In this document: positions 43,544 to 55,072 of the stretch, in pieces
Numbering within the stretch: the first letter of the stretch is position 1
Layout: each line of letters starts with the position of its first letter
Assembly (NCBI GenBank): GCA_951812925.1
Contig: OX638369.1
Span: forward strand, 27,546,533-27,610,532
Direction of reading: 5' to 3'
Length of the DNA: 64,000 bases
Source of the DNA: Calliopum simillimum
Lineage: Eukaryota; Arthropoda; Insecta; Diptera; Lauxaniidae
Made by a program: the position numbers and the translations under genes
Notes under the pieces: generated by a model
The model's input: only the letters and a program-made list of their open reading frames with translations
The model's database searches: none
What the model was told of the DNA's origin: nothing

Positions 43544-43787
43544 CAGTGTTATGCAATAACGACTCAACCCACTCGAAATTAGTTTTGAGATATTTACGTT
43601 TTTGTGTAGATGTCGTAGAACAAACGATATGAAAATGTCAAACAAATTTTGTTGTTTTTAACCTCTTACTAACAATATTTAGGTTCGGTTTTTAAAAAAA
43701 AAACTGCTTCTCCATATTTAGAATCGAACTGTATTCATAAGTCGAAAAAAATTTTTTTGAGGGTTGACTCGTTATTGCATAACAGTG
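43544..43787. mobile_element. 244-bp foldback with CAGTGTTATGCAATAACGA ends
   Basis: The left CAGTGTTATGCAATAACGAC and right GTTATTGCATAACAGTG arms pair over about 28 bp, including GGGTTGA(C/G)TCG. The centre is AT-rich and non-coding. CAGTG ends resemble hAT-type MITEs, but no matching 8-bp flank was found. Confidence 0.7.
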
Positions 43788-43987
43788 TCCATTTAAAAAA
43801 TCTTTCTCTTACATTTAAAAAATTCTCCGTGTTTTTTTTTGTGTCGAACGGTGTTATTTATTGCAACTAGACAACTGAAGCATCAAAAATGCATAATTAA
43901 GTTTTTATTAAAAATTTCCAACCTAAATTTTAATTATTGACTAAAATAAAAAAAAATTAGGGACATAATAAAACAAAAAAAAATGGT

Positions 43988-44058
43988 TGCATCGGCCGGG
44001 AATCGAACCCGGGCCGCCCGCGTGGCAGGCGAGCATTCTACCACTGAACCACCGATGC
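43988..44058 (-). tRNA. tRNA-Gly (anticodon GCC)
   Basis: A complete 71-nt gene identical in its mature part to the four other intact copies. Its coding-strand 3' flank has a long T-run. Upstream on plus it shares 'actgaagcatcaaaaatgc' block text with the intronic tRNA copies, so it also derives from the duplicated block. Confidence 0.97.
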
Positions 44059-44531
44059 TTATGAAACAATTGGCAGGCACTAGAGCGTTTTAAATAGCAA
44101 AGTGCTCTGTACAAGTGTAATGAGTAATATCGTGAAATTAATGGAAATTAACACTGATAACAAACATTTTATGAATTTAAATAAACAATTTCTAGTTACT
44201 AAATGCCATTGAACTCCAAGTTAAATTGATAGCTGGCATTTTCTATTTTACGCTTGCTGTTGCCCCTTTGCGGAAGCAAAAACACCAAATCCCATGTATT
44301 CAATAAAACAAATATGCCTTGACATCCCGTTCTTCAGCATAACATTTTATTTTTAGTAAACACCCTATATGAAGCTGTTCTTGCTACTCGGTTTGTGTAT
44401 TCGCTAAATCTTCTTAAATAGAGTGTCCACGATAAAACGGGATTGCTGGACCATAGGGTGTTATTTTTGCGAATTAACTCTTTGGAAAAATAATTTTAAC
44501 AAGGATTGTATTTTATCTCAGATAGACTTAA

Positions 44532-45455
44532 CACTTTCAGGACCATAGGGACATATGTGTCCCAAGACAAAAATAAATTGTATTTAAATAAGTAAGAAAC
44601 CGATGTATGTAATTTTGACATTTATCAGTTCCTAAACGCTTCCTTCATTTCTATTAAATCTGGCAACACCACCATCAGAAGCTCCGTTATTTTTGCATGA
44701 TCATTCTAATGTGACAGTTTGTGTGGTGAACTATTGCTATGTTTTACAGCGGAATTTATAGGTGTTTAATTGTTTTTAATCACATTATAGTGTGAAATAA
44801 TTGTTGACATGTAAATAAATTGTTGTTTTGTACATTAATTGAACCATTATTTAAGTTAAGTATATTGATAAATCATAAAATTCAAAATGGGACACCGGTG
44901 TCCCTATGGTCGTAAAGGGTAACTTTTCAATTCACTTTTGTACTACAATTTTACCAATTTCACAGGCAATCAAAATAAAAAAATTTAATGAACCTGTTAG
45001 TAGACATATGTACTGTAGCGTACTTTTTGACACTGAATTCGAATCCGAGGCCAAAATCGCTCATATACTTCAGGATTTCGAGATATCCATGCTTGCAGCT
45101 GAGAAGCGCTGTTTTCAATCTTGCGGTGTAGTTCCAGGAGATGGTTTATTTCAATTCTTTTGATGGCATCAAATAGCCCTAATCTTATTTATCAAACCAT
45201 ACCTTAAAATTTTTTCAATTGGACCCTTACTTTCCGAGTTATCATCCTTTGAAATAAGGGCATATTTTCCCCATATAAAAATGTATGGGGAAAAAGTCTC
45301 CCTTAACGACCATAGGGACACGTATGTCCCAGAAAATTCCAGAAAAACCGTTCAAATTTTTATTTTAAAATATGTTTTCTGGACGCCCAATAGACCATTA
45401 TAAATAGCTAACATGGTTGCATAAGCTGCCAATTCCTTACGGTCCAGAAAGGGAC
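44532..45455. mobile_element. TTAA-flanked piggyBac-like non-autonomous element
   Basis: TTAA lies at 44528-44531 and 45456-45459. Inner ends are imperfect inverted repeats, CACTTTCAGGACCATAGG and GTCCCTTTCTGGACCGTAAGG. A GACCATAGGGACAnnnnTGTCCC-like palindromic motif occurs at about 44546, 44889 (inverted) and 45308. The 85-codon frame at 44906-45163 shows no piggyBac catalytic domain that I recognise, though it could be a short remnant. Confidence 0.6.
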
Positions 45456-45459
45456 TTAA

Positions 45460-46019
45460 AGTACTATGGAGGTGGGCAAGGACAATGAATTAAGAAGTGT
45501 AAGGGAAACTTTAGGCTAAGCTGCTCTTCTGTGAAGTGTTGGGATACAGTGATGTTCTAGCTACACTTCAACCGTGTTATGAGTATTTTTTACCAGCAAA
45601 CATCCAACTACACTTAACAATAAGTTTAATGACAGTTAAAGCTATTAATCATAGAACCACATCAGTCGGGAAATGATTGACGCAAAGAGCACTTGTCAAA
45701 TAGGCAAAACGTAAACCGAATTGGCAAAACATTTTTATAAATAAAATGCATAATTTGAAGGTTTTTATATGTTATTTTGTTCCTTTTACAATTTATTTAT
45801 TTATGGCCCTATGCTCCTCTTAGGAGTTAAAGGAGAATACATACATACATACAAAGTTTATAAATAGGATGAATTTGTAGCTGTTGTTGGGATTGCCAAC
45901 ATTTCGCAGTTCAGCGTTATAAAATACAAAATTAATGTAGAATAAAATAAGCCCCTAAAATTATGTGACATTTTTTTTATGAAAATGTTGTTGCAATACA
46001 AAGCAACTGACGTTTAGGA
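45460..46019. other. Spacer, nothing recognised
   Basis: The text near 45953 (AAATTATGTGACATTTTTTT, then GCAACTGACGTTTA) recurs at 29205-29260 and, weaker, near 46380, which suggests dispersed repeat pieces. No gene seen. Confidence 0.4.
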
Positions 46020-46335
46020 ACCCAATGGAGAATGGAGCGCATCAATAGCGCTTCTGAAGCGCTCTAAAGCAGCAGTGAAGCGCATCTCTCTCGATTCCAA
46101 AAGCGCTGAAATTAACATTGGCATGTCATTGGAAGGAAGCGCCTCGTTCTCGCTACCAGAAATGCTCTTTGGATGCGCATTGCTCTCGCATTCAGAAGTG
46201 CTCTATGGATTCGCTTCGCTCTCGCCAGCTTTAGCGCAGAAAATATGCGCATACATATCAGCTCTTTAGATGCGAGAAGGACGCGCATCGCTATGGCATC
46301 TTGGAGATGCGCATCGAAATTTTCTGTTGGGAAGA
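46020..46335. repeat. GCGC-rich imperfect repeat (AGCGCTC/TGCGCAT)
   Basis: The motifs AGTGAAGCGCATCTC, GATGCGCATTGCTCTCGCAT, AGAAGTGCTCTATGGATTCG and similar recur every 30-45 bp. They give an unusually GC-rich island in AT-rich DNA. The style resembles the subterminal repeats of the hAT element, but the unit is different. The open frame across it (46075-46269) is probably not a gene. Confidence 0.5.
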
Positions 46336-49001
46336 AGCTCGTACTTTTTCAAGTCTAAGCTTTCAAAAAAAAATCTTAAAGTTATGTAACATTTTTTGTA
46401 CTAAAATGTTATTGATGATTTGGAAAGAAGCATTTTTTTATAGCGTACAAACGTCAGAACATAGAAAACTGTTTGATATCGAAAATTGTGAATAAAGTTG
46501 CGCCAATCGAAAATCGCAGGACAAGTTTTGTTTTCAATTCTAAATAATTTTTCGGCTACAACCCTTCAAGTCTGTTCTTTTTTGAATATTTTAGGGTATC
46601 ACTTAATTTCTTAAAAAAAAAATAAAGGTAAAAGTGGCGTATATCTAAGAAACAAAAAAATTTTTTTAAGTACGCGAGTGCCAAAAAAAAGTTCCACTAA
46701 GTTCCAGCAATTTTTTGGCATGATTTGATAGATTGAAGTATTGTTTACGTTCTCCTCAATTTGCAGCCCCCATTTTTGTCCACTACTCAAATTACACTTA
46801 ACAATACATAACTGCTCCTGTAAAAAAAAAAATTGTTTGAAAAGAAATTATTTTTTAATAAAAATTTATCGGTGTACATGAGAAAGAAGGCTAATTTTCG
46901 GTTTCATTCTCATCATCATTTTTATTGCCTAAATAAGGGCTTGGACTTTGCAAAAGCTTCATAACATTTTGAGAAAGGCTGAATCGGTTTTTTTTTTTTT
47001 TTTTTTGATGTTTTCTGAACGAGGAGATTATCGGATCCGAGGATACCAAGATCATATGAAGTATATCTTCGTTCGTTTTTTCTCTTGATATTTTCCTAGA
47101 TCGATCTTTTCTGTATTTTGTAAAATCTTTATTTCGGGACTCTTGAGTAGATATAATTGGTATGAATCACTTTTTATAGGTTTGCAGTTTTTGCAATACT
47201 GCAAAGAGACCTCGGCAGGCCGAAGTAGTGGTGCGCGTATTAATTTTTGGACTAGGCCCATTCTTTTTGAATTAAATTTTATTTTTCTATATGGGGGCCT
47301 ATTTGATTTTTGACCACGCCTATTTTTTGTGGGTATCATTAATAAGTCGTATACTCGCATTTTACTAAATTTAAAAAATTTCTGAAGAAAAATGTTAGAA
47401 TTGTGGTCGAAATTAATTTTATATCATATGCTTGTCCGTTGGTCAATTTTGTCCAAATTTAAATACATATATAGTTAAGAAATATTTAAGAACCATTTCT
47501 GCCTAGTTTGAAAACTCTACGATCATTCTTTCGAATTTTGGCCAGGATTTTTGGATTTTGCAGCACTGTGCGATGTGCTATTTGTTGAGATCGAATAAAA
47601 AAACATCCTGTAGTGAACCGAAAAAATTTGTGCAGCCTAAAAGTATGCATAGTATTTTTTCCTCATACTTCCGTTATTAAATTTTTTTGAATATTACTCC
47701 GTAGCTGCATCTCAAAAATATTTGCAGACAACTTGAAATAATTAATCAGTATGGTAAATTTTTTTTTTAAAATCGAAGCAAAACTATGTAAATGCCGTTC
47801 TTTTGTATGGTGTAACAGCACTGTGCAACTTCAAGCTGTGTCTCATTATCGAAACTTTTTCAAAATGTTTTATTTTTTATAAACACAAATTTTATTAAAT
47901 TTTAAGTTTTTGTTTTTACTTAAAAGCGCACATAAAGAGGGCATAGACCCGAGGCATCATTTTCACATTTGTCTTTTTGAATTAATTTCCATCAACTTCC
48001 TAAAAATATGCAATTAAAATTTACTCGCATTTGCGTCACACATACAATAGATTGACATACTTTTTTGTGTTGCTGCTGTTGCTGAATGTTGCCGCTACGC
48101 GCTATAGAGCGAAAGAGAAAAACTCTTCTTGAGTTGCATTTTGTACTCACATGTAATTTGTCCTAATTGGAGTCTGGAATACCCTAGATATCATTGTTGT
48201 GTTGTGGGAGTGCATTATTTGTGTGATGTGGAATTTGTACCAGGTCGCTATTGCAATTGTTGGAGTGCATTTAATGTGTGTGCAGTTTTTTAACAATTTA
48301 ATGAATAAAAATATTTCTAAGCAAAAACTTTCGTTTTATTTAATTTTGTTGGCAACATGTTAAGTACCCTTTAAATCCTTAACGCTGTTAAAATTCAACC
48401 TTAACAACTTTTTCGTGTGTATGCACGAACAACAGCCAAAGTGCATTTAATGTATTTAGCTGATATGAAAACTGTTATCTCTGACATTAAATTAACCCCA
48501 ACTATGTATCTAGTGTGTATGACGATAAACCGCTGCCGCTGTTCGCTATAACCCGCATTTGTTGCAAGCAGCAGCAGCATTTAGCCCGCAAGCTTTCAAC
48601 TTTGGTCTCGTTGCAAGCAACAAAGTTATCGTATTTCAACCTCTGGCCACACATGCCGCTGACACTTCTAATCGCTAGCAGTTTGTCTCTCTACTGGGTG
48701 ACATTTGCACACTTGTGGCAACATACTCGCCATTTAAGTTGTGAACGACTAGCACAAGGACATGCAAGATATACGAAGGATATCTATTGGTATTGGGATG
48801 CAGTCGTAAAAATTAATGTTTAACTGGTAAAAAAAAAATAAATACATAAAGCAAGAACACGAGGCAATACAATATGTTGTCAATTGACATGACAGCTATC
48901 GATGAGGGAGAAAAATCAGTGCATTCACAAAAACTTGCCATACGACATCCAAAAAATTTAAATCATAATCCATAAGATTTTGGTAAAAAGAGAAAAAATA
49001 A
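46336..49001. other. AT-rich stretch, nothing recognised
   Basis: A 102-codon frame at 48515-48823 has a hydrophobic middle but no family match that I can name, and no splice or promoter context. I see no RNA genes or clear inverted repeats. Confidence 0.4.
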
Positions 49002-49088
49002 TGGCGTTAACGGGGGATTGAACTCACGACTCTCGTATTAAGTACTAGGCATTGCTCGAACTAATTAAAGCAATGAGCCAGCTGGCCA
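49002..49088 (-). other. tRNA-like unit with extended variable arm
   Basis: The reverse strand reads TGGCCAGCTGGCTCATTGC (A-box-like), then a TTGC...GCAA stem. A CTTAATA loop follows, a B box GAGTTCAATCCCC, and a closing GCCA pairing with the opening TGGC. A T6 run follows. Length is 87 nt. The acceptor pairing is only about four bases, so I regard it as a tRNA-derived SINE head or a decayed Leu/Ser-type tRNA. Confidence 0.5.
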
Positions 49089-49099
49089 TACAATGCTTA

Positions 49100-50110
49100 A
49101 GCATGAGTTCACTGTTATTAGTTAACTAACATTTTATGTTCAGTCATTAGTTGACCATTAGTTAAACCCCCAAATTTCATTGGTTGATCATTTGTAAAAA
49201 TTCTAAAAATGCTTTCAGATGTAGACGTGTCAAAGTACAAACTGAATTACATAAATAGTTTGGAAAGATGGCTTAAGAGAATGAAATAAGAAGTTATTCT
49301 TGGAATTAAGCAAAATGTGCTGTTTAAGTTTATCATTATTGATTGATCTTACCGAATTCCAACACAATCATGGATACCATTCTTCATTTTTTGTAAACAA
49401 GTAGTTAGTTTCCTGTGCAATTAAGAAAAATACCCAAGTTATTGATAGATACTAAATATACATAGTAGACAATATCTTTATGCACGTGCTTTGCCTCACT
49501 CTTTAATTCGTATCCCTTAATGCGATTATAATGACATACGATACAGGCGCGTGCTGCAGCAATGTTTACTTTACCAAATGACTAAAAAAAAAAAAACGGA
49601 AAAATTCAACGACACTCATTGAAAATCAGCACAACACACAAAAGGGGCTGTCAGCTGCTTGATAAGCGAATTACAAAGGATCAGCTGATAGCGCATATAA
49701 AGGAGAAGCCAAATGCAACTGACAGCAAAGTCATGTTGACTCTACCAATGGAATTTTATACCAAGTCATTGTGCATCTCACTGGCTGCTCTCTGTTGTGT
49801 GTTTATCTTTGGCGGCGGACTTAACGAACTTTTGGCGCGCGAAACGATTACGTTGCAAATAAGAAAACCAAATATTTCAACAAAAGCAAGGAATAATTGC
49901 TATGCTTTAAATTACCAAACATGAGACAGATTTGACTAAAAGTAAGACAAAGATTGGAGTAAAGTTTTTTTTTTTTTTTACCTTTAAGGTCCACAGTGAC
50001 TATTGTTGGTGGTGTAATTTTTGTATACCTTTGAAATTTCTAAATATTTTTATAATTCGTAATATATTTTTCGAAAAACTTATCATTTAAATCCAAAAAT
50101 TGTACTGTGT
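49100..50110. other. Spacer with one unassigned 101-codon frame
   Basis: The frame 49619-49924 encodes a basic N-terminus and one hydrophobic segment (SLCISLAALCCVFIFGGG). I recognise no family, and nothing in the flanks supports expression. Confidence 0.3.
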
Positions 50111-50119
50111 AACGTAAGT

Positions 50120-50192
50120 GTTTCCGTGGTGTAGTGGTTATCACATCCGCCTAACACGCGGAAGGCCCCCGGTTCGATCCCGGGCGGAAACA
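50120..50192 (+). tRNA. tRNA-Val (anticodon AAC)
   Basis: A 73-nt cloverleaf with GTTTCCG and CGGAAAC acceptor arms and discriminator A. The D arm is TGGTGTAGTGGTTATCAC, the anticodon loop is CTAACAC and the T arm is CGGTTCGATCCCG. A TTTTTTT terminator follows within 10 bp. Confidence 0.97.
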
Positions 50193-51785
50193 GTTAACTT
50201 TTTTTCAGTTTATTTTAAATATTTTTCACTTTTTTACAATGTGTTTTTTTTTTTTGAAAATAAATAATTATTTTCTTAAACAAAATAAATGATTTAAAAT
50301 TTCATCCTAAATTTATAGTTAAAATAAGCTACTACACACGCTGCACTCTTTAGTCATAAGTGCAAATGTTTCTCATTTGTTCGAGAACGTTCTGTACCTT
50401 TTCTGAAATTCAATCAAAACTTGTAACCATTTTAATCCCTTTGACACACTTAATCGCTTGTTAAATGGCAACGCATTAACTTGTACTTAAGTAAATATTT
50501 GAGAAAGTTCAAACCAAAAACAACAATAACAACAAACATTGTATTTAACAAACCAAATATACAATATACAACTGTAATACAACTACATCATGTAGTAGAT
50601 AAAAGAAACAAAAGGGAAATTCAAATTTTAATCAACATCAGCTGCAGTTAAATTTTTGGGGTTGTAAGTTCCCTCAAGTGTCACTCACACAAAACATTCA
50701 TCGGTTGGATACTTGCAAGCAAGCAATGATTTTACTGTCAACTTTTAACTCTTTTTAAAAGTGCCGGTTGCAAGAACCCTTCAATTTTAGTACTTTTCAT
50801 TGAAAGAAAGTAGAAGCTGCCTGTCAACAGCTGCGATTTTAAAGGGTTGCCAGCAAAAGTTGTATGAGGTATCACAGCGGAAATGCTAACACTCGTTTAT
50901 CAAATGTGAAAAGTTTACTTTAGAAGTGGGAGTAGAAAATTGGTAATGTGTGAAACAGCATGGCTATCAAATTTAACAGCAAATTGCTTTGATGTTTTTG
51001 CTAGAAATTAAGAAGAGCAGCAGGTACTTGACAAAAAAGTACCAATAGTGTGTTTTTCTAATCCTTTTTAAATAAAGTAAGACATAACTCAAGATTATTG
51101 AATTTTCGGCAGCTGTTGCTCGATTTGACTATACAAATTTCTACAGAAAGCCAGTACCCTTTATCTATTTTACAAATATTTTTTTATGGATAAAATTCCA
51201 ACAAAAATCTTTAATCCTTGCAAAAAAAAAAATAAAAAATAAAAATTCTAGATAATAAAAATCTATTAGTAAAAATCCTGTCGCGTGTCTCCCTGTGGGA
51301 TACCATAGTAAATTTTCAATTGTCTAAGAAAAAAAAAAAAAAGAAGAGAAAAAGATGTGCTACAAAAACCTGTCAACAAAGGCACACTCCTCATGTGCTC
51401 TAAAGAAGGGGAACAGCACTTAAAGAAAATTAATGCTACCGAAAGTTTAATGTGTGCTTAAAACTCAGCACCCTTACGATAATACATAATAATAATAAAA
51501 AAAACTGCAACCTTTAAGACTTAAAAAGGCTTCAAGTCGCAAGTTTCTTAAAACTTGGCAACACTTACAAATTACCAACGTTGTTGCATAAAAAGCTGGT
51601 CACGTGTCATGCGGCTTTTGTTAATTTCACTAACCAAAGGTGGTCGTCTGACTCCCAGATACACAATATAAAAAATACAGAAAAAAGTGAATGAAACGTA
51701 AAACTAGTAAGGGTGTCAAAAATTATGTACCCTACACCACAGAATTTGAAATATTATGGTGTAGGGTATAAAACGATACTTATAG
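50193..51785. other. Spacer, nothing recognised
   Basis: No gene seen. A small hairpin, ACCCTACACCACAG with GGTGTAGGGT, lies at about 51730-51770. Confidence 0.45.
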
Positions 51786-52576
51786 GTAGGGTAAGGGAGG
51801 GAAATATGGACTAACTTAACTTAACGCTAATACCTAAAGCTTATAATAGGGCGATTTTAGCTTTCGGTGAAGTCGCATGTTTCTGTAAAGTTTATTTTTC
51901 TAAAAAAAAGATCAGTGATAATTTTTTTCATTATTTCACTTTAAAGAAATCGTGTTTTTAAATAAATGGTTAATTATATAAAGTCAGTGAATATCATTTA
52001 TAATTTATTAGCACAAATAAGTTCATTAACCAAAAGAGTTTTTGATAAAAAAAACCATTTATTTCACCAACACGTGCTTTATATGGACCACCAAAGAAAA
52101 AAGCCTCAAAAACAAATGTATTTATCATCTTTTTCAGATGGGGAATCTAGTTGCAGTTTTCATGACGAGTCTGATGGTCATTATATGTAATTCGTTAACT
52201 ACAAAGGAAAAAATGATAAGAAATGCATATAATGTAACACCCTTTACTCAGAAGATCGATGTGGCGAATCTAACGTTCTTGGAGTCATGAAAAATGTGCC
52301 GAATGTGGAAGTGACATTTTTAAATGCAACTTCTGTACCAAATGGACTATATGGTCCATATTACACTACACTTTTTTTTTATCTTCATTTTGAGTATTTT
52401 CAGTTTTTTAATTTTTTTTCTTTATCCTGATGAGATATTTATCTAAAAGTGAATCAGAATAAAGGTAAATGGTTTCCTTTACTGGATGACATAAAATTAA
52501 CTGTTTTGTTTTATGTATTTTGGGTTTTATTTAAAAAAGAAAGATGGGTGGTTCATATTTCCCTCCCTTACCCTAC
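51786..52576. mobile_element. 791-bp element with GTAGGGTAAGGGAGGGAAAT inverted ends
   Basis: The left GTAGGGTAAGGGAGGGAAAT and right ATTTCCCTCCCTTACCCTAC ends are exact inverted repeats over more than 20 bp. TA lies just outside both (with one extra base on the left), which fits a TA-targeting DNA transposon. A 75-codon frame at 51966-52190 and remnants such as ECGSDIFKCNFC lie inside, perhaps from a decayed transposase I cannot name. A third end copy is at 46-72. Confidence 0.75.
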
Positions 52577-52639
52577 TAAAAACATAAAAAAAAATTAATA
52601 AAATAATATAATTGGATCAAAATAAGTTCCGAAAAAAAA

Positions 52640-53160
52640 AAAATATTTGGACAAACAAAAAACCTTCAATAAAGGAAAAAAAAAAGTTTTTAAATTTAAA
52701 AATTTCGTCTATAATAACAACATATCGATTAATTAATGGAAAATCGCTGTAATCAATGATATCTTATATGGACGAACAAAAATATTATTTGCACTAACAA
52801 AAGTTCTGTCAAAATATGAAAATGAACCAAGAAAATAATACATGGACAAATCAGTTTATAGTTGGACAAACGAAGAAAACTTTGGACGAACGAAAGAACT
52901 TCTGGACAAGCAAAAAACCTTTTTGGACAATCAGTTAACGTTTTGAGAAAACAAAAACTCTTCTTGAACAAACAAAAATCTTTCTTGGGCAAACAATAAT
53001 TGTTTTGGACAAACAAAAAAAAAAAAAAAAAAAAAAATGAACGTTTTGGAAGACATTAAACATTTTGGACAAACAATTTCAGCTTTGGACAAAAAACAAT
53101 GACAGTTTTGGATAAACAAAAAATCTTTTTTTCTGACGTACATATATTAAACATTTTGGA
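52640..53160 (-). repeat. Degenerate minisatellite, unit about 20-27 bp (TTTGGACAAACAAAAA)
   Basis: The motif (T)TTGGACAAACAAAAANNC recurs at least 15 times with variable spacing and drift (GGACGAACG, GGACAATCA, GAACAAACA). On the minus strand the array reads in frame as repeated FVC(P/S)K phrases, giving open frames of 68-87 codons. These are a by-product of the repeat. Confidence 0.75.
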
Positions 53161-54690
53161 CAAACGTGAAAAAAATACTATTTGGAGCAAGGATATTACG
53201 GAAGTGGTTTTACCAGAACTGCAATCGGAACCACATATTTTAAATGTGATTTTTTGGGCCAAAATCGAAGTTGGAATCTGAGTTGGAGATAAAAGAAATA
53301 TATCGCAGGAACTTCCATTGCTTAACTCCTTGCTCTTCTTTTCAAAAATTCAACGACATAGAAAAAAAAGCGATATCTTCTTTCTTTTATTTTCAACAAT
53401 TCAACGGTGCAAATTTTTGACCAATCTTCGTTTTAACATCCAGTTAAAAACTTTTGGAACCCGAAGTCAGAGATCAAAATCCATCGGAAGTTCTGATATT
53501 TTGTAAACGAAGCTTCGTAATATCCACATTTTGAATGTGTTGCTCGTAAGGTCTACGTTACGACGATCACTTGGATCTTGAAATATTAGAAAGGCATAAT
53601 GATAGGTAAATTCGATATCTACGAGTATTTGGCAGTCAGAACCAGCTGTAACAACAAACATTTGCATGAATAAACAAAACTCTTAACTGAATTGCGGTAT
53701 CGTACATCTCATTGCTTCATTTCCAACATGAATTCTTCCTGTCTATCACTTCAACTTTTAACATTTCTTGTATAATTTTGACAATCTGAAAAAAAGTAAT
53801 GTACAATTAACTGACTCCATTGCCTCTATTTCCTGATGTAAATTCATTTATAAATACTAATTAAGATGTGATTGCATTTTCATATCATAAATGGAGTAAA
53901 TTTTTTTTCCACTGAAAATAACTGTGATTAGAAATGAACGTTACTAATCAATAATCACTCGCAAATTGCAAAAAATTGTTTATAATGTACTCGTCGTCGT
54001 ACGTCGTCTATTGCTGATGAAGATGACTACTAAATCTTTCAATTTGCATTTTGCAACTGGACTTTGAAGCCCACACCAAATGTAATTCAATTGCCACTAT
54101 AAAGTAGTAATAAATTTTGTAACAATTTTGTAACAATTGGCACAAATTGATTGAAAAATCAATTTTTTTCAATTTAAAAGCAATGTTTGTCACTTGGGAA
54201 GAGTGGGCTAGTGTAATTTTTCTAATAAGAGAATTTTGATTTACATACTTCACATCATACTTAAGCCTAACAGAGCAAGCTATTCTATTCAGCACTCTGT
54301 GGAACTCTATCCATCGATCGCACACCCTATGGAATTGGATGCTAATGTGTTGTATGTACATTAGCTAGTATCGATCCCCATACAAAAAAAAAAAAAAAAA
54401 AAATAAAAAAATACACTGCATACCGCGCATTTTGAAAGCTTATCGGAAATAATTTTTGGGGATGTATATCGTTTTAAATGTCGCAATTTGCGCTAAATTT
54501 CTTTCATAGAAGTCAGTTATCTAAAATGTTTTTTCGACATGTGCACATTATCTCAGGTTCTACCAAAGTGGTAAAGCCATTAAAAATCATAAAATTCAAA
54601 GTTTCCTCAAATTGTTGAATCTAAATTTCAGTGCAAAATATGAAAAAACGGAAATGAAAAAAAAAAAAAAAATCGTACAACGTTAGCCGT
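53161..54690. other. AT-rich stretch, nothing recognised
   Basis: A 117-codon minus-strand frame (54008-54361) has no recognised features. No RNA genes or terminal repeats seen. Confidence 0.4.
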
Positions 54691-54698
54691 GTGTGACG

Positions 54699-54892
54699 TA
54701 TTTCTCCAGATATCCTTGCCTAAAGTTGCTAAAATAGCTGTTTTGAGGCATATATTTCACTGGAGATTTAGTTTTCGAAATGTAATGGCCTAATTTTAAA
54801 AGGTGAAAAGTAAGGGATAATAACAAAGATAGAACTTCAAATTTGCCTAAAATTAGTAATTTTTGCAATTTTAAGCGATGATATCTGGAGCA
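54699..54892. repeat. Small inverted repeat (CTCCAGATATC arms)
   Basis: CTCCAGATATCCTTGCCTAAA at the left is mirrored, with mismatches, by TTTAAGCGATGATATCTGGAG at the right. About 190 bp, non-coding. Confidence 0.45.
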
Positions 54893-55072
54893 CTAGAGTC
54901 AATTCAGACAAATAAATCATACCACAAGTATTCAATAACTTAAGGGAAACTGGATTAACTCAAAAAATTAAGGCTGCGAAAATAAAACTTTTTTGTGACT
55001 CTGTGCATTTTGACCTTTGCATGATTCTATGTCAAGTCAGCAATTTTGGGCTATATGAAGTTTTAAATTGGG

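Noticed and set aside
44906..45163. 85-codon frame inside the TTAA-flanked element
   Set aside because: It may be a transposase scrap but shows no catalytic motif, so it is not called as a gene.
48515..48823. 102-codon frame with a hydrophobic stretch
   Set aside because: No family recognised, no splice or promoter context. Kept only as a note in the spacer entry.
49619..49924. 101-codon frame with one membrane-like segment
   Set aside because: No recognisable family and no supporting context.
52640..53160. CRISPR-like regularly spaced repeats
   Set aside because: Eukaryotic context, variable unit length, no unique equal-length spacers and no cas genes.
52753..53262. Minus-strand frames rich in FVCPK
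   Set aside because: They are explained by the degenerate TTTGGACAAACAAAAA minisatellite.
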